64,000 nt of DNA from CAZICM01 sp964537685 (GCA_964537685.1 CAZICM010000039.1:21908-85907); one strand, 5' to 3'. Shown: positions 52,993 through 63,856, counted from the stretch's first letter. Notes: generated by a model not told the origin, from the letters alone. Numbers and translations are program-made.

Positions 52993-53682
52993 TCAGGCGG
53001 CACCGCCATGGCCGCGCCGATCCCGATACCAAATGACCAATTGAACGGGGCGCCAAAGATAGGGAACGGGCGCCACAAGCGCATGCACCAAGCGCGTAAA
53101 GGGAAAGACCGCGAAGATGACAAATGCGCCGACAATGTGAAGCCGCACGGGCAAGGGCAATTCAGAAACCCTTTGGATATCCGGCGAGAAGGTGAATAGC
53201 GACCAGAGATAGGGCACGGCCGTCTGGGTGTACCAAGCGCTTCCCCAGCGCAGTCCAAGCGCTACCCACATTCCGGTTCCAATTTCATAGAGAAGCATTA
53301 AATATACGATAATATCGGCCACCGAGGTTTGGTGCCGGATTCGATCGGATGTGGCCCTGCGGACGATTAACCCGACCAAGCCGATGAGCGCGAGCACAGC
53401 AGCGGCCAGCGCGGCGGATTCCAAAATAAAGAGCCGCAGAGGCATCCGGTTCCACGCGATGACTTCACGGGGAATCAAAAATCCGATCAGATGTCCGAAA
53501 AACAGGGTGATAATGCCAATATGAAAAGGAACCGATCCCCAAAACAGCCGCTTCGATTCCAAGAATTGGGACGAGAGGCTGGAGAAGGTAAATGGATCCC
53601 TCCTATAGCGCTGAATTGAGACGACCAGGAACAATACGATCGAAATGTAGGGGAAAGCCCCGAAGAGCAATATATCAAGCAT
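52993..53682 (-). CDS. narI: Respiratory nitrate reductase gamma subunit NarI
   Basis: 229 residues from ATG 53682, preceded by AGGATGGAGAG; overlaps narJ by 8 nt. Five helices with the conserved SIQRYRRDPFTFSSLSSQFLE, HIGIITLFFGHLIGFLIP and HIVGAFVIFAVFPFTRLVHAL. His in HIG, HLIG, HIV and RLVH supply the two b haems. Delivers quinol electrons to NarH and NarG. Confidence 0.93.
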   Translation of the reverse strand: MLDILLFGAFPYISIVLFLVVSIQRYRRDPFTFSSLSSQFLESKRLFWGSVPFHIGIITLFFGHLIGFLIPREVIAWNRMPLRLFILESAALAAAVLALIGLVGLIVRRATSDRIRHQTSVADIIVYLMLLYEIGTGMWVALGLRWGSAWYTQTAVPYLWSLFTFSPDIQRVSELPLPVRLHIVGAFVIFAVFPFTRLVHALVAPVPYLWRPVQLVIWYRDRRGHGGAA

Positions 53683-54241
53683 GGCTCTCCATCCTTTCAT
53701 GAGTGGGGGCCGGCCGGGCAGCACCTGTTGTGCAATCGCCCAGAAGCTGCGGCAAAGTCCGGATCAGTACGGCAAAGGGGTCGGAAACCCGGTGCAGGTC
53801 AGACACCATCCGGTCAATGGCGGGCAATAGCAAGAGATTGGTTAACGCTGCCCTATCTTCATCGCTCGGAAGCCTCGGCAGGAGCCTGAGCAGGAGCGGC
53901 AAAAAGTCCGGCAGATCGTTGTTTTCTTCGATGCCCGCCGTGCGAAGTTCGACGCGGAGCTGAGCTAAAAGCGCGCCCCGCTGATAATCCTCACCAAAGA
54001 GATGATAGCCCACATGCAGGGTGCAGGCGGGATCTAGATCAAACAATTTGGTGTAATGCTCTTCTGCTTCGATCGGATGTTCGTCGATCCAGGTGCCCAG
54101 GGATTCAAACGCCTGGGAAGTGCTGGGATTGAACGGTGCCAGCGAGGCGGCCGCGCGTTTGGCGCATTCCGAGGTCACGCCGTCAGGATAATCGAAGCAA
54201 TGGGCGATATCGTCCATCGTATTTATATTTCCGGCGATCAT
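53675..54241 (-). CDS. narJ: Nitrate reductase chaperone NarJ
   Basis: 188 residues from ATG 54241, 2 nt after the narH stop; the frame runs further into narH without similarity. NarJ/TorD-like helical chaperone with LFDLDPACTLHVGYHLFGEDYQRGALLAQL and DLPDFLPLLLRLLPRL. Needed for Mo-cofactor and FeS insertion in NarG; not part of the enzyme. Confidence 0.9.
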   Translation of the reverse strand: MIAGNINTMDDIAHCFDYPDGVTSECAKRAAASLAPFNPSTSQAFESLGTWIDEHPIEAEEHYTKLFDLDPACTLHVGYHLFGEDYQRGALLAQLRVELRTAGIEENNDLPDFLPLLLRLLPRLPSDEDRAALTNLLLLPAIDRMVSDLHRVSDPFAVLIRTLPQLLGDCTTGAARPAPTHERMESHA

Positions 54242-54243
54242 GA

Positions 54244-55737
54244 TTAGAGTCCTCGCTCCGGACGGGTTCTCATGCCAATGCCTGCAAATCCCTTGGTTGC
54301 AAGCGGTTCTTCCATCAATTCGATGGCTTCCTCGCGGTGCATGGGCGGAATCACAAAGCGATCGTCGAAATTCGCAATGGCGGTGAGGTGATAGATGGCT
54401 TCCGCTTCCTCGGGAGAACATCCAGCCTCGGCCAGCATCGATTTCGCGCGCTCCATGGTGATATCGCCGACGGTGACAGCCCTTCGGTAAAGCCTTACGG
54501 CCAATTGCTTGCGAAGCGCATAGCGCACAGGCGCTTCATTGCCCGCGCCAAAGAGGCTGGCCATGTATTTCAAGGGCAAGCGATATCGATCGATTGTACC
54601 CAGAAAATCATCGAGTTCGGCATCATAGCCATTTTCGCTCACGTTGGCCATAGAGGGCAAGAGCGGGGGTACGTAGAAGAGCATAGGCAGCGTGCGCTGT
54701 TCGGCGTGGAGCGGCAATGCGAGTTTCCATTCCATCACATAGCGGTAAATGGGCGAGCGCTGGGCGGATGCGATAACGTCTTCGCTGATTCCGTTTTTCC
54801 GCGCGCCTTCCAAAACGGCCGGATCGTTGGGATCGAGCAAGATAGAGCGCTGGGCGTCGACAAGCTCGGAATCGGGGACGGATACGGCGCTGTGGATTCG
54901 GTCGGCATCATAGAAGATAACGCCGAGATAGCGAATGCGTCCGACGCAGGAATGGAAGCAGGCCGGTGCTTGTCCCGTTTCCAGGCGGGGATAGCATAGA
55001 ATGCATTTTTCGCTCTTGCCGGTAGACCAGTTGAAATAGGTCTTTTTGTAGGGGCAGCCGCTAATGCAGAAACGCCACGCGCGGCATTTGGTCTGATTGA
55101 GCAGAACCAGGCCGTCTTCGCCGCGCTTGTAGAGAGCGCCCGAGGGACAGGCCGCGACACATGCCGGGTTTAAGCAATGATTGCAGATACGGGGCAGATA
55201 GAAGAAGACCAAGTGCTCCATATCAAACATAGCTTGGCGCTCTTCTTCGCTGCACGCCGCCAAATTCGGGTCATTTGCGGCATATATAGGCGAGCCCGAT
55301 AGATCGTCATCCCAGTTTGGGCCGCGGTTGATTTCCATCGGCTCGCCGGTGATCATTGATACCGCGCGCGCCATCGGCTGATCGGCGCCTTCGGGAGCAT
55401 CGAACAGATCTTGATAGCGGTAGGTGAACGGCTCGTAGTAATCATCGATGGTCGGAAGGTTGGGATTGTGAAAGACGGTAAGCGCACCGCGCACCGGATC
55501 TACGGCCCGCAAATGCACTTTTCCATCATCCCGCCGCTCCCATCCGCCCATATACTTGGACTGATCTTCCCATTTCTGGGGATAGCCCGTTCCAGGCTTG
55601 GTTTCGACATTGTTCCACCACATGTATTCGGCGCCCTTGCGGTCCGTCCACACGTTTTTGCATGCAATGCTGCATGTATGGCAGCCAATGCATTTATCGA
55701 GGTGAAACACCATTGCGACTTGAGCTCTTACGTCCAT
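54244..55737 (-). CDS. narH: Respiratory nitrate reductase beta subunit NarH
   Basis: 497 residues, usual size. Four ferredoxin-like Cys groups: CIGCHTCSIACKN, CNHCLNPACVAACPSGALYK, CRAWRFCISGCPYKKTYFNW (the Trp-containing 3Fe-4S site) and CILCYPRLETG with CFHSC. Carries electrons from NarI haem to NarG. 11 bp after narG. Confidence 0.95.
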   Translation of the reverse strand: MDVRAQVAMVFHLDKCIGCHTCSIACKNVWTDRKGAEYMWWNNVETKPGTGYPQKWEDQSKYMGGWERRDDGKVHLRAVDPVRGALTVFHNPNLPTIDDYYEPFTYRYQDLFDAPEGADQPMARAVSMITGEPMEINRGPNWDDDLSGSPIYAANDPNLAACSEEERQAMFDMEHLVFFYLPRICNHCLNPACVAACPSGALYKRGEDGLVLLNQTKCRAWRFCISGCPYKKTYFNWSTGKSEKCILCYPRLETGQAPACFHSCVGRIRYLGVIFYDADRIHSAVSVPDSELVDAQRSILLDPNDPAVLEGARKNGISEDVIASAQRSPIYRYVMEWKLALPLHAEQRTLPMLFYVPPLLPSMANVSENGYDAELDDFLGTIDRYRLPLKYMASLFGAGNEAPVRYALRKQLAVRLYRRAVTVGDITMERAKSMLAEAGCSPEEAEAIYHLTAIANFDDRFVIPPMHREEAIELMEEPLATKGFAGIGMRTRPERGL

Positions 55738-55748
55738 GGCTTATCCCC

Positions 55749-58700
55749 TTAGAAGGTTACCTTGTTCATCTTCCGCACGCGAACGAAGGTGTCGCGATTC
55801 ACGCCGGTTGGACCCCAATAGTTAAAGTGATAGGTGAATTGCCCATAGCCGCCGACCATCAGGACAGGCTTCAGGCGGACGCGCGTTAGGCTGTTATGGC
55901 CTCCGGCCCTCCGGCCTTTGCGGAGATTGGACTTGGGCACGTTGATCGTGCGTTCCGGCGAGTGGTAGATAATGCATATTCCCCGCGGAATGCGCGCGCT
56001 CACAACCGCGCGGGTGCAGACGACGCCGTGGTCGTTATGCACTTCGCACCAGTCGTTATCGACAATGCCCAGTTCCTCTGCGTCTTTGTCGTTGAGCCAT
56101 ACCGGTTCGCCGCCGCGCGAGAGCGTGAGCATGCGATGGGTATCGCCATACGTGGAATGGATATGCCATTTACCGTGCGGCGTTAGGTAGTTCAGCATCA
56201 TGCCTTCCTCGGGGCTTTCCCGGAGATCGCCGTAATCCTCGGGAAGAGGCGTCGGCTTATAGGTGGGCAGATGCTCGCCGAAATCGATATAGCCTTGATG
56301 ATCGAGATAGAAATGCTGGCGTCCGGTGAGCGTGCGCCAGGGCATTAGCTTTTCAACTTGGCAAGTAAAGGCGCTATACGAACGCCCGTCGGTGAGCAAT
56401 CCCGACCAGCAGGGGCTATTGAGCAGGCGCCGGGGCTGCGATACCAAGTCTTTATAGGTCGATCGCACGCCGCGGGTCGGTTCGGCCAGGTCCGTCAATT
56501 TAAGGCCCGTTTTCTTTTCCATATTGAGGTATGCCTTGTAGGCCACCTCTCCATTGGTCTCGGGCGCCATATGAAGTACCGCTTCACATGCGTATTGCGC
56601 TTCCTTTAAGGACGGATAGGTCACATTATCGATGATAATGGTCGGCCCATTGGCCAACAATTCATCGTATTGCTCTTTCACATCGACGGATACACCGTGA
56701 GCACCGATGCCCTGATTGCGCACGGTCGGCCCGAGCGCACAGAAGTGCTGAAGAAGCCGGGTATAATCGCGGGTGACGACTTTCATGGCGGGCATGGTTT
56801 TGCCGGGAATCGCCTCGCATTCGCCCAAACTCCAATCGCGGATGTCTTTTTGAGCGATTTCGGCGGGCGAGTCGTGAGCCAGCGCCGTCAGCACCAAATC
56901 CTCCATCGGCGTTGAAAGATGCTTTTTCGATAGCTCGGCGGTCTTGCCCGCAAGGCCCCTGAACAAATTCCAATCCGATTGAGATTCCCACGCGGGCGGC
57001 ACGGCCTCCGACAAGGGATGAATAAATGAATGCATATCGGTGGAATTTAAATCGGCCTTTTCGTACCACGTCGCCGCAGGCAGAATAATGTCCGAATACA
57101 GCGCCGAGGTATCCATGCGGAAATTGAGATCGACAATGAGATCCATCTTTCCTTCAGGGGCGTCGCGCCATTTCACCGATTTCGCATGGCCTTTGGCTCG
57201 CTCTTTCGCAATTAAATTCGTATGTGTGCCAAGGTAATGCTTTAAAAAGTATTCATGGCCTTTGGCGGAGGACATCAATGCATTGCCGCGCCAAATATAA
57301 AATACCCTGGGCCAGCTTTCGGGCGCGTCCGGATCTTCGACGGCAAATTTTAAATCGCCTTTTTTTAACCGGGAAACCACATGGTCAATGACTTCTTTTT
57401 CTGTCTTGGCTCCGGCGGCCTTGGCCTTTTTCACCACGTCGATCGAAGACTCGGTGAATTGGGGGAAGAAGGGCAGCCAGCCATTTTTTACCGCTTTGAC
57501 TTGCAAATCGATCGAATGGCCCTGCGCAAGCGTCGCTCCCTCGGGAACGGGATGATATTCGGTGAAATCGGCTTCATATCGCCATTGATCCGAATGCACA
57601 TAATGGAAGGAAGGCGCATTCTGAAGGCGGGGAGGCGCTACCCAATCGCGGGCAAAGGCAATCGATGACCACGAGGCCATGGGCGCGAGCTTTTCCTGGC
57701 CTACATAATGATTTAATCCGCCTCCGTTTTTGCCTACGCAGCCGGTGAGCATCAATGCGACAATGCCCGCCCGGTACATTAAATTGTTGTGATACCAGTG
57801 ATTGATGCCCGCACCGATGATAATGCAGCATTTGCCGTTGGTAATATCGGCCGTCTTCGCCCATTCGCGGGCAAAGCTAACGACCGTATTGCGGGTCACG
57901 CCGCTCCAGCGCTCTTGCCACGCCGGCGTGTATGACGCATCGGCATCATCGTAATCCTTTGCATAATCACCGGATAGGCCCTCGCGGCCCACTCCATAAC
58001 GGCCAAGCAATAGATCAAAGACCGTAACGACAAGCACTTCCTCGCCATTGGACTTCTTTACGCGCTTGGCCGGAATGGCGCGCATGCTCACGTTGCGCTC
58101 ATTATCGTATTCTTCGAATTCAACCATCGGCGTTTCGTCGTGGCGGCCCAAGAGCGTGAGCACTGGAGAAATCGGCTCGCCGGTCTTGGCGTCTTCCATT
58201 TTCAAATTCCACTTGCCAGGCGTGCCCCAGCGATGGCCCACCGAACCGCCGGGCATTTTCATCGAATTGGTCTTTTCATCGAGCACGAGGAATTTCCAGT
58301 CGCCGTTTTCCTCGCCCGCATATTCCTCGATGCTATTCGCGCGGAGCAGACGCCCCGCCCTAAAGCCCTTGTCCGAGGGAACCAATTCAACCAGATGGGT
58401 CGTGTCGGTGTATTGCTTTAAATATTTATCGAAATTCTCTGTGGTCTTGTCGACGAAGAATTCCTTGAGAATCACATGGGAAACGGCCATCCAATAGGCG
58501 CCGTCCTGCCCGGCATTCAAGGCAACCCATTGATCGGCATATTTGGCCACCTGGCTAAAATCAGGCGAAAAGACGACCAATTTCGTACCGTTGTGACGGC
58601 ATTCAGCCAAATAATGGCAATCGGGTGTGCGCGTCATGTTAGGATTGGAGCCCATGACGGCAATCATTTTTGAATGATACCAATCGGCCGATTCGGCCAC

Positions 58701-59360
58701 ATCGGTCTGCTCGCCCCAGGCTTCAGGCGATGCGTTGGGCAAATCGCAATACCAATCGTAAAACGATAGATTGATTCCGCCCATCAATTGCAGGAAACGG
58801 GCGCCGCCCGCATAGCTCAATTGAGACATCGCGGGGATAGGCGAGAACCCGGTGATCCGGTCGGGGCCGTGCTTTTTAATGGTATGCACATTGGCCGCGG
58901 CGCATATCTCCATCGCCTCGTCCATTTTAGCCCGCCTAAATCCGCCCTTGCCCCGTGCCCTTTGATAACGAGCCCGCTTTTCAGGGTCGTTTTGAATGCT
59001 GGCCCAAGCTTCGACCGGATCGGCATGCTTCTTCTTGGCTTCGCGCCAGATATCCAAAAGCGCGCCGCGGATATACGGGTACTTGACCCGGATCGGGCTA
59101 TATAAATACCACGAAAACGATATGCCGCGCTGACAGCCCCTAGGCTCATAAGGAGGAAGCGTTCTATCCAATAAAGGATAATCGAGCGCCTGCATCTCCC
59201 AGGTAACGATGCCTTCCTTTACATAGATATTCCAAGAGCATCCCCCTGTGCAGTTTACACCGTGGGTGCTGCGCACAACTTTGTCGTGCTGCCAGCGATT
59301 CCGATAAAATTCTTCCCAGGCCCGCGCTTGGGGACTGAATAGATCTTTAAGCCACCTCAC
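55749..59360 (-). CDS. narG: Respiratory nitrate reductase alpha subunit NarG
   Basis: 1203 residues with no Tat signal, so the active site is cytoplasmic as in classical Nar[23 protein letters not shown] contains the His/Cys FeS site, completed by [11 protein letters not shown]. The molybdenum ligand Asp lies in [14 protein letters not shown], and the signatures [25 protein letters not shown] and TATWYEK-like [25 protein letters not shown] are conserved. Reduces nitrate to nitrite with the bis-MGD cofactor. Start overlaps the cytochrome stop (ATGA). Confidence 0.96.
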   Translation of the reverse strand: MRWLKDLFSPQARAWEEFYRNRWQHDKVVRSTHGVNCTGGCSWNIYVKEGIVTWEMQALDYPLLDRTLPPYEPRGCQRGISFSWYLYSPIRVKYPYIRGALLDIWREAKKKHADPVEAWASIQNDPEKRARYQRARGKGGFRRAKMDEAMEICAAANVHTIKKHGPDRITGFSPIPAMSQLSYAGGARFLQLMGGINLSFYDWYCDLPNASPEAWGEQTDVAESADWYHSKMIAVMGSNPNMTRTPDCHYLAECRHNGTKLVVFSPDFSQVAKYADQWVALNAGQDGAYWMAVSHVILKEFFVDKTTENFDKYLKQYTDTTHLVELVPSDKGFRAGRLLRANSIEEYAGEENGDWKFLVLDEKTNSMKMPGGSVGHRWGTPGKWNLKMEDAKTGEPISPVLTLLGRHDETPMVEFEEYDNERNVSMRAIPAKRVKKSNGEEVLVVTVFDLLLGRYGVGREGLSGDYAKDYDDADASYTPAWQERWSGVTRNTVVSFAREWAKTADITNGKCCIIIGAGINHWYHNNLMYRAGIVALMLTGCVGKNGGGLNHYVGQEKLAPMASWSSIAFARDWVAPPRLQNAPSFHYVHSDQWRYEADFTEYHPVPEGATLAQGHSIDLQVKAVKNGWLPFFPQFTESSIDVVKKAKAAGAKTEKEVIDHVVSRLKKGDLKFAVEDPDAPESWPRVFYIWRGNALMSSAKGHEYFLKHYLGTHTNLIAKERAKGHAKSVKWRDAPEGKMDLIVDLNFRMDTSALYSDIILPAATWYEKADLNSTDMHSFIHPLSEAVPPAWESQSDWNLFRGLAGKTAELSKKHLSTPMEDLVLTALAHDSPAEIAQKDIRDWSLGECEAIPGKTMPAMKVVTRDYTRLLQHFCALGPTVRNQGIGAHGVSVDVKEQYDELLANGPTIIIDNVTYPSLKEAQYACEAVLHMAPETNGEVAYKAYLNMEKKTGLKLTDLAEPTRGVRSTYKDLVSQPRRLLNSPCWSGLLTDGRSYSAFTCQVEKLMPWRTLTGRQHFYLDHQGYIDFGEHLPTYKPTPLPEDYGDLRESPEEGMMLNYLTPHGKWHIHSTYGDTHRMLTLSRGGEPVWLNDKDAEELGIVDNDWCEVHNDHGVVCTRAVVSARIPRGICIIYHSPERTINVPKSNLRKGRRAGGHNSLTRVRLKPVLMVGGYGQFTYHFNYWGPTGVNRDTFVRVRKMNKVTF

Positions 59361-60310
59361 GGCGTCCTCCTCTGTTCCTTGGATGAATTCGCATTCTTTT
59401 TAATCGTCCGCTCCCGCGCCCAAATCGCGTTGAGCACGATGAGAACCAGCGCGGCACCCGATAGGCCCACCAGCGGCACGCTTTGCCCGCCTGCCGGCAC
59501 CACGGAGCTTCGGTTGCTGTCATATAAAAATGCCCGCAGCGCGAAGGCTTCTTCAGCCGTCAACGGCTTGTCCGCAAAGATTTTGTTCATGAGGAGGAAT
59601 TGGGGGTTTTTTAGCGCAGCATCCAATCCCTCATCACCCAGACGCGCAAATACCCGCGTCAAATCTTTGGCCAGATAGCCACCGCCCGCGATACCGCCCG
59701 CATTGCCCGCGATATGACAGGAAATACAAGGCGCCGCGCCATTCTTTAGCGGCTCGTCGCCTGTAAAGAGAGCCGCCCCGCGAGCGATATCGGCGGGCTG
59801 CGCCTTGACTGCAGGAGTAAAGGCGGCCTGCAAATTACACGGCTGTGCCGAACATTTCTCGATTAAGTCGACGAGGCTTGTCGCCTGTTCCTCCGTTAGA
59901 CCCAGATCGGGCATCCGCACGCCGTTAAACTGAGCCACCAATTGGCGGGCATCCGCGTCGGAATCGAGCATCGAACTCGGAACGCGAATGATTTTCCCTA
60001 GCCAGGCCCGGTCACGGCGCTTGTGAGCATCCTTAAGATCGGGCCCCACTCTAGGACCTGATCCAATGGTATGGCACGAACCACACTTGCCTACGAAAAG
60101 CTCTTCGGCCGGGCTCTGCGCCTTTTGCGCGTCAGACGCAGAATCTGCGCCCTGGGGGGCAGCCTTGGCGTCTGCGGGAGCGGCGGTTTCGGCTCCATTC
60201 GCAACCATGGATGTGGTCGCAGAAACGAAGATCGCCGCTAAAAACATGCATTTTGAAGCCAACTTTTTAAAGCTGGGTTGGCTTGCTTCTGAGGTCGATG
60301 AGGGCACCAT
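59357..60310 (-). CDS. narC: Membrane-bound dihaem cytochrome c, NarC-like
   Basis: 317 residues from ATG 60310 ([11 protein letters not shown]; frame open to 60394). Signal anchor about residues 20-38, Ala/Asp-rich linker, then two cytochrome c sites: [10 protein letters not shown] and [10 protein letters not shown]. The [20 protein letters not shown] region between them and a C-terminal transmembrane helix ([19 protein letters not shown]) complete it. Thermus narC encodes a dihaem cytochrome at the same place in its nar operon, hence the name. First gene of the operon; divergent from moaA. Confidence 0.8.
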   Translation of the reverse strand: MVPSSTSEASQPSFKKLASKCMFLAAIFVSATTSMVANGAETAAPADAKAAPQGADSASDAQKAQSPAEELFVGKCGSCHTIGSGPRVGPDLKDAHKRRDRAWLGKIIRVPSSMLDSDADARQLVAQFNGVRMPDLGLTEEQATSLVDLIEKCSAQPCNLQAAFTPAVKAQPADIARGAALFTGDEPLKNGAAPCISCHIAGNAGGIAGGGYLAKDLTRVFARLGDEGLDAALKNPQFLLMNKIFADKPLTAEEAFALRAFLYDSNRSSVVPAGGQSVPLVGLSGAALVLIVLNAIWARERTIKKNANSSKEQRRTP

Positions 60311-60523
60311 CGTTTGAGCCTCTGTGCATGCATCGTGCCTTGTCACAAATCGTGCTTCAGCATCCAGAAGATGGAGCTCGAGAACAGATGCCACCGCTGC
60401 GCCCGTTCAGAGCAGGCTGCGGAGGATGGTATTTTGATCGGCATGGTTTAACATTGGATTAAATGGCACAAGAACGAGTGCCCTACATTTCAGACACGCA
60501 GAGCCACATAGGGACGCACGGGT

Positions 60524-61585
60524 ATGGATAGCCGTCAGGAATCTTATTTTTCAGGTGAAAGGCGTTCACTTCCCCTTCTGATGGAGGAGCGGCCATACAC
60601 ATCCTTTGGGATATCTCCAACATCGATTCAAGTTCAACCCTATAGTGCACGTATATCACTCACCGACCGCTGCGACTATGCCTGCACCTATTGCAGGCCC
60701 TCGCGAAAGGATGGACCCACAGAAAGGCGTTTACCTCTATCGGCTTGGAAAACCATCTTCGAGGGACTGAAGCGCGCAGGGGTCCGAAGAATGCGCATAA
60801 CTGGGGGAGAACCGCTGCTTTTCCCCGATATTGTTGCAATTGTGACTCAACTTAGAGAGCTGAATTTCGAAGATATTTCCTTGACAACCAATGGAACGCA
60901 GCTTTTGCGCCTCGCCCGCCCGCTAAAGGAAGCGGGACTGATGCGGGTGAATGTCTCCATTGATTCCCTATATCCGGAGCGATTTCAATCGATCACGCGG
61001 GGAGGAGACTTAAATCAGGTGCTAACGGGCATTGAGGCGGCGAAGGATGCGGGGCTTTGGCCGCTAAAGGTCAATACGGTTGTATTGAAGGGCATAAATT
61101 GCGATGAGATCGAATCGATTTTATTGTGGTGCTGGTCGAAGGGATTGGTGCCTCGATTTTTGGAGCTGATGTCCATTGGGGAGGGGGCAAAAATGAAGCC
61201 CCATTTCATGACCGTGGGCGAGATTCGGGCGCGGCTATCGAAACATCTTCGGGATGAGGAGGCTCTGGTGGAGCCGATGCGGGGGCCGGCGAAGTATGTG
61301 CGAGCGCGGGAGAATGCGGCGAGGCGGGTAGGGTTTATCAGCGGGACGAGCGACACGTTTTGCGCCCAGTGCGATCGTTTGAGGGTATCGGCATCGGGAA
61401 AATTTTTGCCCTGTTTGGCGATGGAGGAAGGCGTGGGGGCGGCGCGGGAGGCTTTGGCTGGGGATCGCGAGGGAATCGCGGCGAGGATTTGGGAAGCCTG
61501 GGGGAATAAGCCGGATGGCCGGGTATGGAAGGGATGTAATGAGGCATCGGCGGAGCATGTGTCGATGCGGGCGGTGGGTGGCTAG
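60524..61585 (+). CDS. moaA: GTP 3',8-cyclase MoaA
   Basis: 353 residues. Radical-SAM cluster C50-x3-C54-x2-C57 (CDYACTYC), RITGGEPLLFPD, SLTTNGT and NVSIDSL. The second cluster is CAQCDRLRVSASGKFLPCL, and the chain ends in the GG dipeptide needed for catalysis. First step of molybdopterin synthesis, required by NarG. ATG 60524 has no strong ribosome site; ATG 60581 (MEERPYTSF) is an alternative. Divergent from the nar operon, with 213 bp between. Confidence 0.94.
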   Translation: MDSRQESYFSGERRSLPLLMEERPYTSFGISPTSIQVQPYSARISLTDRCDYACTYCRPSRKDGPTERRLPLSAWKTIFEGLKRAGVRRMRITGGEPLLFPDIVAIVTQLRELNFEDISLTTNGTQLLRLARPLKEAGLMRVNVSIDSLYPERFQSITRGGDLNQVLTGIEAAKDAGLWPLKVNTVVLKGINCDEIESILLWCWSKGLVPRFLELMSIGEGAKMKPHFMTVGEIRARLSKHLRDEEALVEPMRGPAKYVRARENAARRVGFISGTSDTFCAQCDRLRVSASGKFLPCLAMEEGVGAAREALAGDREGIAARIWEAWGNKPDGRVWKGCNEASAEHVSMRAVGG

Positions 61586-61619
61586 CCGATTTGAAGGATT
61601 GGCAATAGCCGAGTAGCCC

Positions 61620-61788
61620 TTTTGTAGTTGCAGATCGCCTCCTGCGGACGCTTGCATACCCCTTTTCCTCGGCCAAGATGCCCTCTCGGATGGCTGAGCA
61701 TTCCTTTTCTATCCATAAAAGGTCCTTTCGCATGCTTGAGTAGCCGTTCTTCATCCAAAAAACAGGTAAACATAAGGATGAAGGGGCC
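61620..61788 (-). repeat. Degenerate 42-bp tandem repeat, about four units
   Basis: Units beginning TTTTGTAG (61620), TTTTCCTC (61663), TTTTCTAT (61705) and TTCTTCAT (61747) are spaced 43, 42 and 42 bp. On the minus strand they translate into 14-residue repeats (W-M-K-N-G-Y-S-S..., W-I-E-K-E-C-S-A..., A-E-E-K-G-Y-A-S...). This hints at a degraded repeat-protein gene rather than chance. Confidence 0.55.
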
Positions 61789-61913
61789 ATTTTGAAGATG
61801 GAGAGCGGCTTTGTAGGACCATGAGAAGGCGATGGGGGAAGCGGAATCGTATAGGGCAAGGATTTGCAGAGGCATCCTGATTTTGGAACGCGGAAGTGAC
61901 AATAAAATAAAAG

Positions 61914-61943
61914 TTGATCTCATCGATGAATCTTTGATATAAG
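61914..61943 (+). promoter_or_regulatory. Candidate promoter of the small lipoprotein and kinase genes
   Basis: TTGATC (61914-61919), an 18-nt spacer and TATAAG (61938-61943) in an AT-rich stretch, 55 nt before the ATG at 61998. Confidence 0.5.
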
Positions 61944-61997
61944 CTTTTTTGTAGCTTAATACATGTGGCAGCACGAAAAAGTGGCGGAGCTGGATCG

Positions 61998-62153
61998 ATG
62001 AAAAAGACGATGTCAAGAGGAATGTTGCGTCTAGCCGCGGCCATGGCGATGATGGGTGGGATGGGGTGCGATGTCATTGTTGGATGCGATGGGGAACACG
62101 ATGAAATTGGCGACAGCCTTCCGTCCCTCCAACCGTTTTCCAACATCTGGTAG
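61998..62153 (+). CDS. Small lipoprotein, function unknown
   Basis: 51 residues from ATG 61998 (GGAG upstream). A Met-rich signal peptide with MMGGMGC lipobox is followed by a short Asp-rich tail (DVIVGCDGEHDEIG). It lies directly between a promoter and a Ser/Thr kinase gene 5 nt downstream, so it may be a small partner or merely a leader peptide. Too short for family assignment. Confidence 0.5.
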   Translation: MKKTMSRGMLRLAAAMAMMGGMGCDVIVGCDGEHDEIGDSLPSLQPFSNIW

Positions 62154-62158
62154 CCCCC

Positions 62159-63856
62159 ATGTCGCCCATCACGCTTAGCCCAGGAACGATTTTCGCTACC
62201 CGCTACCGCGTTGAACGCTGGATTGCCACCGGAGGAATGGGTGCCGTCTATGAGGTGACGCACCTTGAAACCGATCGGCGCCGCGCATTGAAAGTGATGC
62301 ACCCTCATTTGATCCAAAGCGATGATATGCGCGATCGATTCCGGCGGGAGGCCAAGGTGGCCGCCCAAATCCAAAGCGCTTTTATTGTCGACGTTTTTGA
62401 TGCGGGCATCGACGAAAGCACCAAGATGCCCTTTTTGGTCATGGAGCTGCTCCAGGGCGAGGAACTCAGCCAATGTCTCGCCCGCGTGGGCCGTTTTGGT
62501 CCAGAGGAAACCGTCAACTATCTGTGGCAAACGGCCCTTGCCCTCGATAAGACCCATCGCGCGCATATTGTTCATCGCGATCTTAAACCAGAGAATCTCT
62601 TTCTCCATGAACAGGAAGATGGCCCTCCCCGTATAAAGATCCTGGACTTTGGAATCGCCAAACTCATCGCGGATGCTTCCACCGATGGCAATGCCACCCG
62701 CTCTCTGGGTACGCCTTTGTACATGGCGCCCGAGCAATTTCACTCGAATTCATCGGTGTCCCCCGCCTCGGATATCTATGCGCTGGGAATGATGGCGTAT
62801 ACGATGCTGGTGGGACGGGGTTATTGGCATGAGGAGAAGAGCAACAGTCAAAATATATTCGGCGTTATCGCTCAGTTGATGCAGGGTCCGAGCGAGCCCC
62901 CGTCCGAGCGGGCTTTAAGACAGGATGTGGAATTGCCCCCATCTTTTGATGAATGGTTTGCGCAGGCCACAGCCAAGAAGCCCGGCGAGCGCTTTTTATC
63001 GGCAACGGCAGCGATCCGGGGATTGGCTTCTGCATTGGATGTCGCCGAACCAGGGAGCACAACACTTGCGATGACTGGCGGGCTGCCGAAAGCCTCTCAG
63101 CCCAGTATACCTGCAATAACGGAATCCCAGGTCACAACAGAACCCACGGTGCGAAAGCCCAAAAACGAAACCCTTCTCTTGCCAACGCTGCCTCTGCAAG
63201 CAAAACACGCGCGCCCATATACTGTCGAGCTGACCACCCAGAAACTCGATCGGAATGTTGCCGAACAGGTGAAGATTCATGCGATGAAGGCAATGTCTTC
63301 GTCCCAGAGAGTGGCGCGGGCCCTCGGCGATCTTGAAACAAAGACCGACGATCAAGGGTTTTCTGCCACACAGAAGCCACCCGAATCGATCACGCAACCT
63401 GGGAAGGCGGGAGATGCGTTGCTCTTCAATCCCCCACCAATATCCGACAAGACCCACGATGTTTCAAGGCGTTTGCCTTATGTGCTCTTTTTGATAGGAG
63501 CTTTGTTTGGGGGCTTTGGGATTCTTGCCGCAAGCGGGAAATTAAAGGCATGGTTGGCACAAAGCGGGATGGCTCCCGTTTCAAGTGTATTATCTCCGCC
63601 GGAAGAGTCCATTCCGCCTGCGGAGTCGCTTCTGTTGTGGCCTGGATTCTCATCCACCGTCGAGAGTCCGCGTCCTTTGGGGAGTTCTCATGAGCCTCCT
63701 CATGGGGAACCTGGATTGATCGATGCTGGAACGGATGCAAGTGTCGATGCTGGAATGGATGCAGGGGCCAAACTCAAACCTACGAAGAACCCAGGTGCTA
63801 ATTCTGGGGTATCCAATCACTCCCCCTCATCATCTACATGGTGCTGGGCTAATTAG
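62159..63856 (+). CDS. Serine/threonine protein kinase with C-terminal membrane anchor
   Basis: 565 residues. Kinase domain about 15-285: GGMGAVYEV loop, catalytic Lys in ALKVM, HRDLKPENLF, LDFGIAK, GTPLYMAPEQF and the helix DIYALGMMAYTMLVG. All catalytic residues are present. A long linker with Pro/Thr is followed by one hydrophobic helix (about 440-465, LPYVLFLIGALFGG), then a Ser/Pro and Asp/Ala-rich tail outside the membrane. PknB-like myxobacterial kinase; signal unknown. Confidence 0.92.
   Translation: MSPITLSPGTIFATRYRVERWIATGGMGAVYEVTHLETDRRRALKVMHPHLIQSDDMRDRFRREAKVAAQIQSAFIVDVFDAGIDESTKMPFLVMELLQGEELSQCLARVGRFGPEETVNYLWQTALALDKTHRAHIVHRDLKPENLFLHEQEDGPPRIKILDFGIAKLIADASTDGNATRSLGTPLYMAPEQFHSNSSVSPASDIYALGMMAYTMLVGRGYWHEEKSNSQNIFGVIAQLMQGPSEPPSERALRQDVELPPSFDEWFAQATAKKPGERFLSATAAIRGLASALDVAEPGSTTLAMTGGLPKASQPSIPAITESQVTTEPTVRKPKNETLLLPTLPLQAKHARPYTVELTTQKLDRNVAEQVKIHAMKAMSSSQRVARALGDLETKTDDQGFSATQKPPESITQPGKAGDALLFNPPPISDKTHDVSRRLPYVLFLIGALFGGFGILAASGKLKAWLAQSGMAPVSSVLSPPEESIPPAESLLLWPGFSSTVESPRPLGSSHEPPHGEPGLIDAGTDASVDAGMDAGAKLKPTKNPGANSGVSNHSPSSSTWCWAN

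Larger units (their letters stand above)
61586..61997. other. Non-coding stretch with short tandem repeats
   Basis: About 410 bp without a convincing gene. It contains the 42-bp repeats described separately and the promoter at 61914-61943. Several minus-strand frames cross it (for example 61338-61859), one with 14-residue periodicity, but none has a recognised family. Confidence 0.5.

Noticed and set aside
60434..60447. FNR/NNR-like box (TTGAT-N4-ATGGT) between narC and moaA
   Set aside because: Only the left half-site matches the TTGAT-N4-ATCAA consensus.
61751..62743. 330-codon minus-strand frame over the lipoprotein and kinase start
   Set aside because: Overlaps the kinase domain, whose catalytic motifs are unambiguous on the plus strand.
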